From: Mycolicibacterium porcinum
GTDB lineage: Bacteria > Actinomycetota > Actinomycetes > Mycobacteriales > Mycobacteriaceae
Direction: 5' to 3'
Assembly (NCBI GenBank): GCA_002086835.1
Contig: MVIG01000002.1
Location: 434,001 to 498,000, forward strand
Length of the DNA stretch: 64,000 nucleotides
Part shown: one piece after another, positions 1 to 8,567 of the stretch
Position numbering within the stretch: position 1 is the stretch's first letter
Layout of the letters: the number at the start of each line of letters is the position of its first letter
The notes under the pieces: generated by a model
Databases searched by the model: none
What the model was told of the DNA's origin: nothing
The model's input: the letters and a program-made list of their open reading frames with translations, nothing else
Program-made: the position numbers and the translations under genes

Positions 1-587
1 GCGAGAACGGGAAGCGTCGAGTACGCAGCCGCCTACTGGACGGGCCTGACGAGGCCACGGCAGTGCTGGCGCTGTGCGGCGTCTGCGACAGCTTCCCCGA
101 ACGCGTCGACGCGATCGCCATCGCGGGATCCTCCCCGGACGTGGAAAGTCTTGTCGAAGAGGTGAATTCGGTGATGCCGCGCCCCGTCGTCCTCGGTGAC
201 GACGCCGCCCTGCTGCTGGCGCGAGGTGCGCTGCTTTCCAGTGCCGGCATTCGCCACGATGCCGTGCCGACACCCGGGCGCGACCCGCTGATGCGCACCC
301 TGACCACCGTCATGGCTACGGCGGTGCTGATTCTGGCGGGGTCGGTGTTTCTGGCGCTCACGGTGCAAGGCAGGAATGGCCCCACGCCGCCGCAGACATC
401 GACCTCGGCTGAGCACACCGCGCCGGTGTCGCCCGCCGGGCCGCTGCTGCCGCCGCCGGCCGGCACCGGCCAGCAGGTCCACACCGTGGCGTGCAGGGTG
501 CTGCCATTGTGGGCGCATCAGAAACCCGTGACCGGGCCGTGCGCCGACACCCCCTTGCCGCCGTTGCCGCAGGTGGTCCGGCGCTGA
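1..587 (+). CDS. C-terminal part of a membrane-anchored DUF7159-like protein (5' end outside window)
   Basis: The frame beginning at base 3 is open from the window edge to the TGA at 585-587, so the gene starts upstream. The visible part contains DVESLVEEV and [11 protein letters not shown], which line up with DVASVKAHL and LARGAALASAN of the complete protein at 3027-4646. I therefore place both in the same mycobacterial family (DUF7159-like, probably an actin/RNase H-like fold). A single hydrophobic segment (bases about 300-366, [14 protein letters not shown]) follows, then a Pro-rich tail of about 70 residues expected outside the membrane. It ends 17 bases before dcd. Function unknown. Family membership is an inference from a short stretch. 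Confidence 0.6.
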   Translation, partial: ENGKRRVRSRLLDGPDEATAVLALCGVCDSFPERVDAIAIAGSSPDVESLVEEVNSVMPRPVVLGDDAALLLARGALLSSAGIRHDAVPTPGRDPLMRTLTTVMATAVLILAGSVFLALTVQGRNGPTPPQTSTSAEHTAPVSPAGPLLPPPAGTGQQVHTVACRVLPLWAHQKPVTGPCADTPLPPLPQVVRR

Positions 588-604
588 ACCGATACGCTCG
601 TCGG

Positions 605-1174
605 GTGCTGCTCTCCGATCGAGACATCCGGGCCGAGATCGCCGCGAAACGCCTGGCCATCGAGCCGTTCGACGATGCCTTGGTGCAGCCGTCGAGCGTC
701 GACGTGCGCCTGGACAACCTGTTCCGGGTCTTCAACAACACCCGTTACACCCACATCGACCCGGCCAAACAGCAGGACGAGCTGACCTCCCTCGTCGAGC
801 CCGCCGAAGGCGAGCCGTTCGTGCTGCACCCGGGCGAGTTCGTGCTCGGCTCGACGCTCGAGGTGTGCACACTGCCCGACGACCTGGCCGGACGTCTGGA
901 AGGCAAGTCCTCGCTGGGTCGTCTCGGATTGTTGACGCATTCGACGGCCGGGTTCATCGACCCGGGCTTCTCCGGGCACATCACCCTGGAGCTCTCCAAC
1001 GTGGCCAACCTGCCGATTACGTTGTGGCCCGGCATGAAGATCGGCCAGCTCTGCCTGCTGCGGCTGACCAGCCCGGCTGAGCACCCGTATGGCAGTGACA
1101 AGGTCGGCTCGAAATACCAGGGCCAGCGGGGTCCGACGCCGTCACGCTCGCATTTGAACTTCATCAAGTCGTAG
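605..1174 (+). CDS. dcd: dCTP deaminase (probably bifunctional dCTP deaminase/dUTPase)
   Basis: Makes dUMP precursors for dTTP synthesis in the cytosol by deaminating dCTP; the mycobacterial enzyme is known to hydrolyse dUTP as well. The 189-residue product carries the Dcd core motifs [21 protein letters not shown] and [11 protein letters not shown], and ends with the nucleotide-binding tail [15 protein letters not shown] chose the GTG at 605 ([12 protein letters not shown]) because the M. tuberculosis protein begins at the same place with MLLSDRDL; the open frame upstream to 491 is not conserved. The neighbours dcd and udgA match the Rv0321-Rv0322 pair, here separated by an ammonium channel and a DUF7159-like gene. 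Confidence 0.96.
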   Translation: MLLSDRDIRAEIAAKRLAIEPFDDALVQPSSVDVRLDNLFRVFNNTRYTHIDPAKQQDELTSLVEPAEGEPFVLHPGEFVLGSTLEVCTLPDDLAGRLEGKSSLGRLGLLTHSTAGFIDPGFSGHITLELSNVANLPITLWPGMKIGQLCLLRLTSPAEHPYGSDKVGSKYQGQRGPTPSRSHLNFIKS

Positions 1175-1366
1175 GCACCACTGGGCGCGCCACGACGGTG
1201 GGCCCGGCCCGCGATCGCGCCGCTTTCTACCTGTGGGCTGTGGAAATTCGCGATCGACAGCCCTGGCGTGGAAATCGGCGCAGCGGCGCGACGCGCCGAG
1301 TCGAAGCGACGCTGCGCCGCCAACGCGACGCGCCGGGCAAGCCGACCCAGGCCCGGTGAACTTTCA

Positions 1367-1400
1367 GTAACCACACCGCAACACGAAACACGGCTGAAAC
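1367..1400 (+). promoter_or_regulatory. GlnR-like binding sites upstream of amt
   Basis: GTAAC (1367-1371) and GCAAC (1378-1382) are six bases apart, and GAAAC (1385-1389) and GAAAC (1396-1400) are also six bases apart. The GTnAC-n6-GnAAC arrangement is the known actinobacterial GlnR recognition pattern. The two pairs are separated by two bases rather than the usual six. The site lies 61 bases before the amt start, which fits activation under nitrogen limitation. Binding is inferred. Confidence 0.6.
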
Positions 1401-1461
1401 ATGCGCGCCGCGTGGCTGAAACGCGCGCCCGACATTCTCGTCGAGACCAAAGGAGCTCGAC

Positions 1462-2805
1462 GTGCCCGAAATCGATCCGGCCGCCACAGCCTGGCTGCTC
1501 GCCAGTACCGCGCTGGTCCTGCTGATGACCCCCGGCCTCGCCATCTTCTACGGCGGCATGGTCCGCACCACCGGCGTGCTCAACATGATCATGATGAGCT
1601 TCATCTCGATCCCGCTGGTGACGGTGGCCTGGCTGCTGGTCGGCTACACCCTGGCGTTCTCCGATGACGCCGGCGGCGGCCTGATCGGCGGCCTGCAGCA
1701 CTTCGGCATGCTCGGCATCACGCCAAGCACCGCCCACGGAGCGGTGCCCGAGCTGCTGTTCGCCACGTTCCAGCTGACCTTCGCGATCATCACTGCCGCC
1801 CTGGTCAGCGGTGCCATCGCGGACCGCGCGAAGTTCGCGGCCTGGATGCTGTTCGTGCCGGTGTGGGCCGTCGCGGTGTACGCCGTGGTCGCGCACTGGG
1901 TGTGGGGACCGGGCGGCTGGCTGGCCGGCCTCGGCGTGCTCGACTATGCCGGCGGCCTCGTCGTCGAGATCGTGTCCGGCTCGTCGGCCCTGGCGCTGGC
2001 CCTGGTGCTCGGCCCGCGTATCGGCTTCAAACAGGACGCGATGCGCCCGCACAACCTGCCCTTCGTGCTGCTCGGCGTCGGTCTGCTGTGGTTCGGCTGG
2101 TTCGGCTTCAACGCGGGCTCGGCGCTCGCGGCCAACGGCACTGCCGCCGCGATCTTCCTCAACACCCTGGTCGCCGGCTGCCTGGGCATGCTCGGCTGGT
2201 TGACGGTCGAACAGGTCCGCGACGGCAAGCCAACGACCTTCGGCGCCGCCTCGGGCGTGGTGGCCGGCCTGGTGGCGATCACGCCGTCGTGCGGCACGGT
2301 CAACACGCTCGGTGCGGTCGTGGTCGGTCTGGCCGCCGGCGTGGTGTGTTCCTTTGCGATCGGCCTGAAGTTCCGGTTCGGCTACGACGACTCGCTGGAC
2401 GTGGTGGGCGTGCACTTCGTCGGCGGTGTGGTCGGCGTGCTGCTGATCGGATTCCTGGCCACCGAGGTGATGACGCAGGGCCCGCAGGGCCTGCTCTATG
2501 GCGGCGGGCTGGCCCAGCTGGGTAAGCAGCTGCTGGCCGCGGTCGTCGTGGCGGCCTACGCCTTCACCATGTCCTATGTATTGGCCAAGGCGATCGACCG
2601 GTTCATGGGCTTCCGGCTCAGCCCCGAGGACGAGACCACCGGCGTCGACTTCACCCAGCACGCCGAGTCCGCATACGCCGAGGGCGTGCACGGGCACCTG
2701 CCGCAGCGCCGGCCGGGATTGTTCGGTGGCACCCTGGGGCAGCTGGGTCAGTTCGGAGACCGGGATCAACGGCCGGATCCGGCCCAAGAAGACAGCGCGG
2801 GATGA
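1462..2805 (+). CDS. amt: Ammonium channel (Amt/Mep/Rh family) with Glu at the first twin-His position
   Basis: A 447-residue polytopic inner-membrane protein of Amt length with about 11 hydrophobic segments. Conserved features include FYGGMVR near residue 30, FQLTFA with the gate Phe near 107, W148, and the core aspartate in LDYAGG (D161). The second pore histidine, in DVVGVHFVGG, is residue 318. The first pore histidine, normally in the sequence VVHI, is replaced by Glu169 (VVEI). The GTG start at 1462 is preceded by AAAGGAG at good spacing. A GlnR-like site lies upstream. No glnK or glnD is adjacent, unlike the usual amtB operon, so PII control, if any, would come from elsewhere. The C-terminal cytoplasmic tail is about 65 residues. 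Confidence 0.93.
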   Translation: MPEIDPAATAWLLASTALVLLMTPGLAIFYGGMVRTTGVLNMIMMSFISIPLVTVAWLLVGYTLAFSDDAGGGLIGGLQHFGMLGITPSTAHGAVPELLFATFQLTFAIITAALVSGAIADRAKFAAWMLFVPVWAVAVYAVVAHWVWGPGGWLAGLGVLDYAGGLVVEIVSGSSALALALVLGPRIGFKQDAMRPHNLPFVLLGVGLLWFGWFGFNAGSALAANGTAAAIFLNTLVAGCLGMLGWLTVEQVRDGKPTTFGAASGVVAGLVAITPSCGTVNTLGAVVVGLAAGVVCSFAIGLKFRFGYDDSLDVVGVHFVGGVVGVLLIGFLATEVMTQGPQGLLYGGGLAQLGKQLLAAVVVAAYAFTMSYVLAKAIDRFMGFRLSPEDETTGVDFTQHAESAYAEGVHGHLPQRRPGLFGGTLGQLGQFGDRDQRPDPAQEDSAG

Positions 2806-3026
2806 ACCGGGCGGCGCTCTTTGTCGTAATGCCGAGTAGGGTCTAACTAACCGGCGCCGGCACGCACCAAGCCGTCGCGGTCCGACCGGAATCTGAGCGC
2901 TGTAGCTAACGGGCGCGGGTGTAACGATCGAGCTGGTTACGCCGATGAAGGTTCTAGTTGTCGGTTCGTGCGGAATGTGTGCGCAATGGCGACAAGCGCA
3001 GTGCAGCAAACACATTGGAGGGCTCG

Positions 3027-4646
3027 GTGGACATCGTATTGGGTGTGGCGATGGCACCTACAACGGTCCGCATGGTGCTGGTCGAGGGGGAGAAAGCCGA
3101 CGGGGTTACCGTCGATCACGACGTTTTCGACGTCACCGCCGGGGAGGATTCGGCAACCACCACGGCCGCCGATCAGGTGGTCGCCGCCATCCTCGGAACG
3201 CAGGAGAGCGCGACCTCCGGCGGGCATCATCTGAAGGCGATCGGTGTCACCTGGACCGACCATTCCGACGCCGCCGCGTTGCGTGACACGCTGTCCGCGC
3301 ACGGCATCGACGACGTCATGTTGGTCTCCGAAAGTCATGCCGCCGCCGCGCTGGCCCAGGCGGTCGGCCGCGCCGTCGGTTACGACACCACGGCGCTGCT
3401 GTTCATCGACCGTGACGCCGCCACGCTCTCGGTGGTCAAGACCGACGACGGTTCGGTGGTCAAGGTGCTGAGCCGTTCGCTGCACAGCGCCGACGCCATG
3501 GCCGTGCTCACCGACATGGCTGCGGCCGTCGACGCCGCCGAATCCGCGCCGGACGGCATGTTCGTCCTGGGTGCCGGCGTCGACGTCGCCTCGGTCAAGG
3601 CGCATCTTGATCCGCTGGTGTCGCTTCCGGTCAGCGCCCCGGACGAGCCTGAGATGGCGCTGGCCCGCGGTGCGGCCCTCGCGTCGGCCAACGCTCCGGC
3701 ATTCGAGGCGACCACGGTCGGCCTCGCCTATTCGCAAGATCCCGACGGGACGACCGCGGGCAGTGCCTACGCGCTGGCCGGTCTGGCCACCGAGATGGCC
3801 CCGGCCGGTGCCGATGCCCTCGGCGGCGTCGACCTCGCGGCCGACGAGATGCCGATGGACGGGGAACGCAAACCCTTCCTGCTCGTCGGCTCCGCGTTGA
3901 CGTCGGTGTTCGTGGTTGGTGTTGTGGCGCTGGTTATTTCGCTCGCCGTGAGCATCCGGCCGACGGTCGATCAGCGTCCCGCCCCGGCGCAGGGCGCGGT
4001 AGCACCGACTGCCCCGGCCAAGCTTCCGGCGCCCGCACCCGCACCGCCGCCGGAAGCGCTGGTGCCGCCGCCACCGGCCCCGCCGCCAGAGACCATCAAG
4101 GCCCCGATCCCGGTGGTCCAGGAAGCGCCCGCACCGCAGGCGCCACCGCGCACGGTCTATGTCGAGCAGCCCGCAGCGGCCCCGCCGCCCGCGCCCGAGG
4201 CGCCAGCTCCGGCACCTGCGCCCGAGGCCCCGGCACCGGCGCCGGTTCCGGTCGCGCCGCCGCCGGCCCCGATCTACAACCCGCCTGCGCCGTACATTCC
4301 GCCGCTGGTCGTGCTGCCGCCCGCACCGCGGCTGCCGAACATCTTCCGGCCGCCGTGGGACCCGCCGCAGCGTCAGCAGCCGTGGGATCCGCCGTCGCGC
4401 CACGAACCTCAAGCCCCGAAGTGGCCGGGTTCAGGGTCGGATGACTGGGAGCCTCCGAGCTCGGGCTGGAATCCGGGCCGGGGATCGGGTGACTGGAACC
4501 CTGGCCGGTCCAGCGGCTCCGGCTCCGGTGACTGGAACCCGGGTGGCTCGGGATCTGGTGATTGGAACCCTGGGCGATCGGGTGGATCGCGTAGTGGCGG
4601 TGACGGCGGAGGCCTGTGGCCCTTCCCGTCATTCGGCGGGCACTAG
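3027..4646 (+). CDS. Membrane-anchored DUF7159-like protein with Pro-rich and GDWNPG-repeat tail
   Basis: A 539-residue protein in three parts. Residues 1-280 form a globular domain (begins VDIVLGVAMAPTTVRMVLVE; ends near LARGAALASAN), which looks like an actin/RNase H-type nucleotide-binding fold as proposed for DUF7159. A transmembrane helix lies at about 289-311. Residues 312-539 are a low-complexity tail, first Pro/Ala-rich and then four copies of a (G/S)(D/G)WNPG repeat, probably extracytoplasmic. The GTG at 3027 follows GGAGGG by four bases and gives the family N-terminus; the frame is open further upstream without a good start. Function unknown. It is a paralogue of the truncated gene at the window edge. 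Confidence 0.75.
   Translation: MDIVLGVAMAPTTVRMVLVEGEKADGVTVDHDVFDVTAGEDSATTTAADQVVAAILGTQESATSGGHHLKAIGVTWTDHSDAAALRDTLSAHGIDDVMLVSESHAAAALAQAVGRAVGYDTTALLFIDRDAATLSVVKTDDGSVVKVLSRSLHSADAMAVLTDMAAAVDAAESAPDGMFVLGAGVDVASVKAHLDPLVSLPVSAPDEPEMALARGAALASANAPAFEATTVGLAYSQDPDGTTAGSAYALAGLATEMAPAGADALGGVDLAADEMPMDGERKPFLLVGSALTSVFVVGVVALVISLAVSIRPTVDQRPAPAQGAVAPTAPAKLPAPAPAPPPEALVPPPPAPPPETIKAPIPVVQEAPAPQAPPRTVYVEQPAAAPPPAPEAPAPAPAPEAPAPAPVPVAPPPAPIYNPPAPYIPPLVVLPPAPRLPNIFRPPWDPPQRQQPWDPPSRHEPQAPKWPGSGSDDWEPPSSGWNPGRGSGDWNPGRSSGSGSGDWNPGGSGSGDWNPGRSGGSRSGGDGGGLWPFPSFGGH
4435..4590 (+). repeat. In-frame repeats encoding GWNPG/DWNPG units
   Basis: Four close copies of a roughly 30-base unit encode WNPG preceded by Gly-Ser-Gly-Asp spacers, in the tail of the DUF7159-like protein. 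They keep frame and are part of the gene, not an intergenic repeat. Confidence 0.75.
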
Positions 4647-4733
4647 GCCCCCGCGACCAACCGTTACCTGACGTTGGCCTGCCGCTCAGTGTCACGTAGC
4701 AGCTAGCTCATTATCGCGGCCTATCCAGGCAGT

Positions 4734-6065
4734 ATGCGATGCACCGTATTCGGTACCGGCTATCTGGGCGCGACACATGCCGCGGGCATGGCCGAGCTCG
4801 GCCACGAGGTGATCGGGGTCGACATCGACCCGGGCAAGGTGGCCAAACTCGCCGCCGGTGACATCCCGTTCTACGAACCCGGCCTGCGGAAGGTGTTGAA
4901 CGACAACCTGACTGCCGGCCGGCTGCGGTTCACCACCGACTACGACGAGGCCGCCGACTTCGCCGACGTGCACTTCCTCGGCGTCGGCACCCCGCAGAAG
5001 AAGGGCGACTACAGCGCCGATCTGCGCCACGTGCACGCCGTCATCGACACTCTGGTGCCCCGGCTGCGCCGGTCCGCCGTGATCGTCGGCAAGTCGACCG
5101 TCCCGGTCGGCACCGCCGCCGACCTGGCCGAGCGGGCCCGGGCCCTGGCGCCGGTCGACGTGGATGTCGAGGTGGCCTGGAACCCGGAGTTCCTGCGCGA
5201 GGGCTACGCCGTGCACGACACGCTGCACCCGGACCGGATTGTGGTTGGGGTGCAGCGTGATTCGCAGCGCGGTGAGTCGGCGGTGCGCGAGCTGTACGCG
5301 CCGCTGATCGCCGACGGCGTGCCCTTCCTGGTCACCGACCTGGAGACCGCCGAGCTGGTCAAGGTGTCGGCCAACGCGTTCTTGGCCACCAAGATCTCGT
5401 TCATCAACGCGATCTCCGAGGTCTGTGAAGCCGTCGGCGCCGACGTGACCCTGCTGGCCGACGCCCTGGGCTACGACCCGCGAATCGGGCGGCGATTCCT
5501 CAACGCGGGCCTCGGCTTTGGCGGCGGTTGCCTGCCCAAGGACATCCGGGCGTTCATGGCCCGGGCCGGCGAGCTCGGCGCCAACCACGCGCTGACGTTC
5601 CTGCGTGAGGTCGACAGCATCAACATGCGTCGCCGCACCGCCATGGTGGAGCTGACCACCCGGGCCTGCGGCGGGTCGCTGCTGGGCGCCAACATCGCGG
5701 TGCTGGGCGCGGCGTTCAAACCCGAATCCGACGACGTGCGGGATTCCCCCGCCCTCAACGTCGCCGGCATGCTGCAGCTCAACGGTGCCGCGGTCAACGT
5801 GTACGACCCCAAGGCGATGGACAACTCGCAGCGGGTGTTCCCGACGCTGAACTACTCCACCTCCGTCGTGGAAGCCTGCGACCGGGCCGATGCGGTGCTG
5901 GTGCTCACCGAGTGGGCCGAGTTCGTCGACCTGGACCCGGAAGAGCTGGCCGACATGGTGCGGGTCAAAGTCGTTGTGGACGGGCGCAATTGCCTGGACG
6001 CGCAGCGGTGGCGGGACGCGGGGTGGCGCGTGTACGCGTTGGGCCGACCGGTCGCCACTGTTTGA
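4734..6065 (+). CDS. udgA: UDP-glucose 6-dehydrogenase
   Basis: Oxidises UDP-glucose twice with NAD to UDP-glucuronate, a precursor for cell-envelope glycans. The 443-residue protein shows the N-terminal Rossmann motif FGTGYLGATHA, the central-domain NPEFLREG and the active-site loop GFGGGCLPKD with the catalytic Cys near residue 267. The C-terminal nucleotide-binding domain contains AFKPESDDVRDSPA. The ATG at 4734 gives the family N-terminus MRCTVFGTGYLG. It corresponds to Rv0322 of M. tuberculosis, where it directly follows dcd. No sugar-transfer genes flank it here, so it probably acts as a housekeeping precursor enzyme. Confidence 0.95.
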   Translation: MRCTVFGTGYLGATHAAGMAELGHEVIGVDIDPGKVAKLAAGDIPFYEPGLRKVLNDNLTAGRLRFTTDYDEAADFADVHFLGVGTPQKKGDYSADLRHVHAVIDTLVPRLRRSAVIVGKSTVPVGTAADLAERARALAPVDVDVEVAWNPEFLREGYAVHDTLHPDRIVVGVQRDSQRGESAVRELYAPLIADGVPFLVTDLETAELVKVSANAFLATKISFINAISEVCEAVGADVTLLADALGYDPRIGRRFLNAGLGFGGGCLPKDIRAFMARAGELGANHALTFLREVDSINMRRRTAMVELTTRACGGSLLGANIAVLGAAFKPESDDVRDSPALNVAGMLQLNGAAVNVYDPKAMDNSQRVFPTLNYSTSVVEACDRADAVLVLTEWAEFVDLDPEELADMVRVKVVVDGRNCLDAQRWRDAGWRVYALGRPVATV

Positions 6066-6103
6066 CGCTTGTAGAACAAATTCCGCGGTCGTAGGCTCGG
6101 GCC

Positions 6104-7417
6104 ATGCGGGAACGAATCCGGTGGATGGCCCTGCACGGGGTGGTGCGAGGTATCTCGGCGTACGGGATGCGTCACGGGGATCCGCAGGCGCGGCTGATCG
6201 CCGACCCGGCGGTGCGCGCGGATCCGGCACCCTTCGCCGACGAGATGCGCAGCCGGGGGCCGATCGTGCGCGGCCGTGCACTCCTGATGACGTTCCACCA
6301 CGACGTCGCCACCGACCTGCTGCGCTCCGACGACTTCCGGGTGTCGCGGCTCGGCGGGAACCTGCCCCGTCCACTGCGCTGGGTCGCCGACAAGACCTAT
6401 GCCGGCGGATTGCACCCCCTGATGCCGCCGTCCCTGCTCGCGACGGAGCCACCCGATCACACCCGCTACCGCAAGCTGGTGTCCTCGGTGTTCACCACCC
6501 GCGCGGTCGCCCGGCTGCGCGAACGGGTGCAGGACACGGCCAACGAACTGCTGGACTCGATGGATGGCGGCGGAGTGGTCGACATCGTCGACACCTACTG
6601 CTCGCAACTGCCCGTCGCGGTGATCAGCGACATCCTCGGAGTTCCCGACGCGGACCGGCAGCAGATCCTGCGCTTCGGTGAGCTCGGCGCGCCCAGCCTC
6701 GACATCGGGCTGACCTGGCGGCAGTACCAGGAGGTGAACTCGGGCATCCACGGGTTCGAGAACTGGCTGACCGATCACCTGCGGCAACTGCGTCGCAACC
6801 CGGGAGAGGACCTGCTCAGCCAGATCATCCAGGCGTCCGAGGCCGGCGCGGCCGGGGAACCGCTCAACGAAGCGGAACTGCGGGCGCTGGCCGGGCTGGT
6901 GCTGGCGGCGGGATTCGAGACCACGGTCAACCTGCTGGGCAACGGCATTCGCATGCTGCTGGACCATCCCGAACACCTGCAGACCCTGGCGGCACGGCCC
7001 GAGCTGTGGCCGAACACGGTCGAGGAGATCCTGCGCCTGGACTCGCCGGTGCTGATGAGCGCCCGGGTGGCCCTGCGCGACACCGACGTGGCCGGGACCC
7101 CGGTCCGGGCCGGGGAACTCGTCATCGTCCACTTGGCCGGAGCCAACCGCGACCCCGCGGTGTTCACCGATCCACATCGCTTCGACATCGAACGCGACAA
7201 CGCCGGCCGGCACCTGTCGTTCTCCGGCGGGCGGCACTTCTGCCTCGGCGCAGCGCTGGCCCGGGCCGAAGGTCAGGTCGGTCTGCAGACGTTCTTCGAG
7301 CGGTTCCCCGACGCGCGGGCGGCCGGAGAAGGCAGCCGCCGTGAGACCCGAATCCTGCGGGGATGGTCGACTCTGCCGATCGCGCTCGGGAAGGCACGCA
7401 CAGCGGTAAGTTCGTGA
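6104..7417 (+). CDS. Cytochrome P450, CYP140-like
   Basis: Soluble haem mono-oxygenase of 437 residues. The I-helix oxygen-activation motif is LAAGFETTVN (near residue 267), the K-helix ExxR is EEILR (near 306) and the haem-binding loop is FSGGRHFCLGAALAR (near 380). The N-terminus (WMALHGVVRGISAYG) and long internal stretches match what I remember of M. tuberculosis CYP140 (Rv1880c), including SQLPVAVISDILGVP. The substrate is not known. It ends two bases before the next gene and is probably co-translated with it. No ferredoxin gene is adjacent, so the redox partner must be encoded elsewhere. Confidence 0.93.
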   Translation: MRERIRWMALHGVVRGISAYGMRHGDPQARLIADPAVRADPAPFADEMRSRGPIVRGRALLMTFHHDVATDLLRSDDFRVSRLGGNLPRPLRWVADKTYAGGLHPLMPPSLLATEPPDHTRYRKLVSSVFTTRAVARLRERVQDTANELLDSMDGGGVVDIVDTYCSQLPVAVISDILGVPDADRQQILRFGELGAPSLDIGLTWRQYQEVNSGIHGFENWLTDHLRQLRRNPGEDLLSQIIQASEAGAAGEPLNEAELRALAGLVLAAGFETTVNLLGNGIRMLLDHPEHLQTLAARPELWPNTVEEILRLDSPVLMSARVALRDTDVAGTPVRAGELVIVHLAGANRDPAVFTDPHRFDIERDNAGRHLSFSGGRHFCLGAALARAEGQVGLQTFFERFPDARAAGEGSRRETRILRGWSTLPIALGKARTAVSS

Positions 7418-7418
7418 C

Positions 7419-8171
7419 GTGGACTTCCGAGCTGCTCTGCTCGACCAGACCCGGACTTTCGGGGAGCTGATCGCCTCCAGCGATCCTGAGACGCCGGTGC
7501 CGACGTGCCCGGAGTGGACGCTCAAGCAGCTCTTCCGTCATGTCGGACGCGGAAACCGTTGGGCGGCACAGATTATCTCCGAGCGCCGGGTGTCACCGCT
7601 GGACCCGCGCGAGGTTCATGAGGGCAAGCCGCCCGAGGATCTCCACGCCGCGATCGAATGGCTCAACGCGGGTGCGGCCCAGATCCTCAAGGCCGTCGAC
7701 CAGGTCGGCACCGACACCAGGGTGTGGACGTTCCTGGGGCCCAAACCCGGGGGGTGGTGGATCCGGCGACGCGTACACGAAGTCGCGGTACACCACGCCG
7801 ATGCCGCGCTGGCCCTGGGGACGACGTTCGACATACCGGCCGACCTCGCCGCCGACGCGGTCAGTGAATGGCTGGACATCTCCACCGGCATGGCCAAGAA
7901 GCGGCACGACGAACCGCTCGCGCTGGGCTCGAGCATCCACCTGCATGCCGCCGACGAAGGGCTGGGACCCACGGGGGAGTGGACGGTGGAGCACGACGAG
8001 GACGGCCTCGGGTGGTCACACAGCCACGGCAAGGGCACCGTCGCGCTGCGCGGGCCGGCCAACGACCTGCTGCTGGCCATCACCCGGCGGCGCAGTGCGG
8101 CCGATCTCGGGCTCGAAGTGTTCGGCGACACCGCAACCTGGGACACCTGGCTCGACCGCACACCGTTCTGA
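7419..8171 (+). CDS. Maleylpyruvate isomerase-like (DinB/TIGR03083 family) protein
   Basis: A 250-residue protein of the mycothiol-dependent maleylpyruvate isomerase/DinB superfamily, which is very expanded in mycobacteria. The N-terminal helical-bundle domain contains VPTCPEWTLKQLFRHVGRG, with a candidate metal-binding His, and a second His cluster at EVAVHHADAAL. A C-terminal domain follows. The GTG start at 7419 sits two bases after the P450 stop, which suggests translational coupling. The members are predicted mycothiol-dependent enzymes, but no specific reaction can be assigned to this one. A role acting on or protecting against the P450 product is only a guess. Confidence 0.8.
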   Translation: MDFRAALLDQTRTFGELIASSDPETPVPTCPEWTLKQLFRHVGRGNRWAAQIISERRVSPLDPREVHEGKPPEDLHAAIEWLNAGAAQILKAVDQVGTDTRVWTFLGPKPGGWWIRRRVHEVAVHHADAALALGTTFDIPADLAADAVSEWLDISTGMAKKRHDEPLALGSSIHLHAADEGLGPTGEWTVEHDEDGLGWSHSHGKGTVALRGPANDLLLAITRRRSAADLGLEVFGDTATWDTWLDRTPF

Positions 8172-8189
8172 GTGGCGTACGTTTCGTTC

Positions 8190-8558
8190 ATGACCACTTC
8201 CGAGATCGCCACGGTTCTGGCTTGGCATGACGCGCTGAACGACAAAGACGTCGACACCCTGATCGCACTGTCCAGCGATGACATCGAGGTAGGAGACGCC
8301 GCCGGGGCCGCTCAGGGCCATGCCGCGCTGCGTGCCTGGGCCGCGTCCGCGGGCGACACCGTGACGCCGGGGCGGATGTTCGTGCATGACGGCGTGGTCG
8401 TCGTCGAACAGACCGTCCGGGCCGCGGACGGAACGGCGCACGCCGGAGCCGCTGCCTTCCGGGTGGTCCACGACCACGTCACCTCGGTGTTCCGCCATGA
8501 CACCCTGGCTGCCGCGCTGGCCGCCACCGAACTCACCGAGAAGGACCTCGTCGGCTGA
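8190..8558 (+). CDS. SnoaL/NTF2-like small protein
   Basis: A 122-residue cone-shaped alpha+beta protein of the NTF2/SnoaL superfamily, recognised from the opening helix VLAWHDALNDKDVDTLIALS, the DDIEVG strand and the C-terminal pair of strands (GAAAFRVVHDHVTSVFRHD). Such folds bind or isomerise small ligands; no substrate can be given. The ATG at 8190 (MTTSEIATVL) is preferred. A GTG at 8172 immediately after the previous stop would add six residues and cannot be excluded. It is the last gene of the P450 - DinB-like - NTF2-like unit and converges with the aldehyde oxidase operon, with nine bases between the stops. Confidence 0.78.
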   Translation: MTTSEIATVLAWHDALNDKDVDTLIALSSDDIEVGDAAGAAQGHAALRAWAASAGDTVTPGRMFVHDGVVVVEQTVRAADGTAHAGAAAFRVVHDHVTSVFRHDTLAAALAATELTEKDLVG

Positions 8559-8567
8559 TTCGGCGGC

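Noticed and set aside
745..3057. 770-codon open frame on the minus strand
   Set aside because: Antisense to dcd and amt, which have clear family motifs. The translation is Arg/His/Gln-rich without domain structure, typical of antisense frames in high-GC DNA.
2937..4412. 491-codon minus-strand frame
   Set aside because: Antisense to the DUF7159-like gene; Arg-rich composition and no start signal.
4692..6452. 586-codon minus-strand frame
   Set aside because: Antisense to udgA and the P450, both strongly supported.
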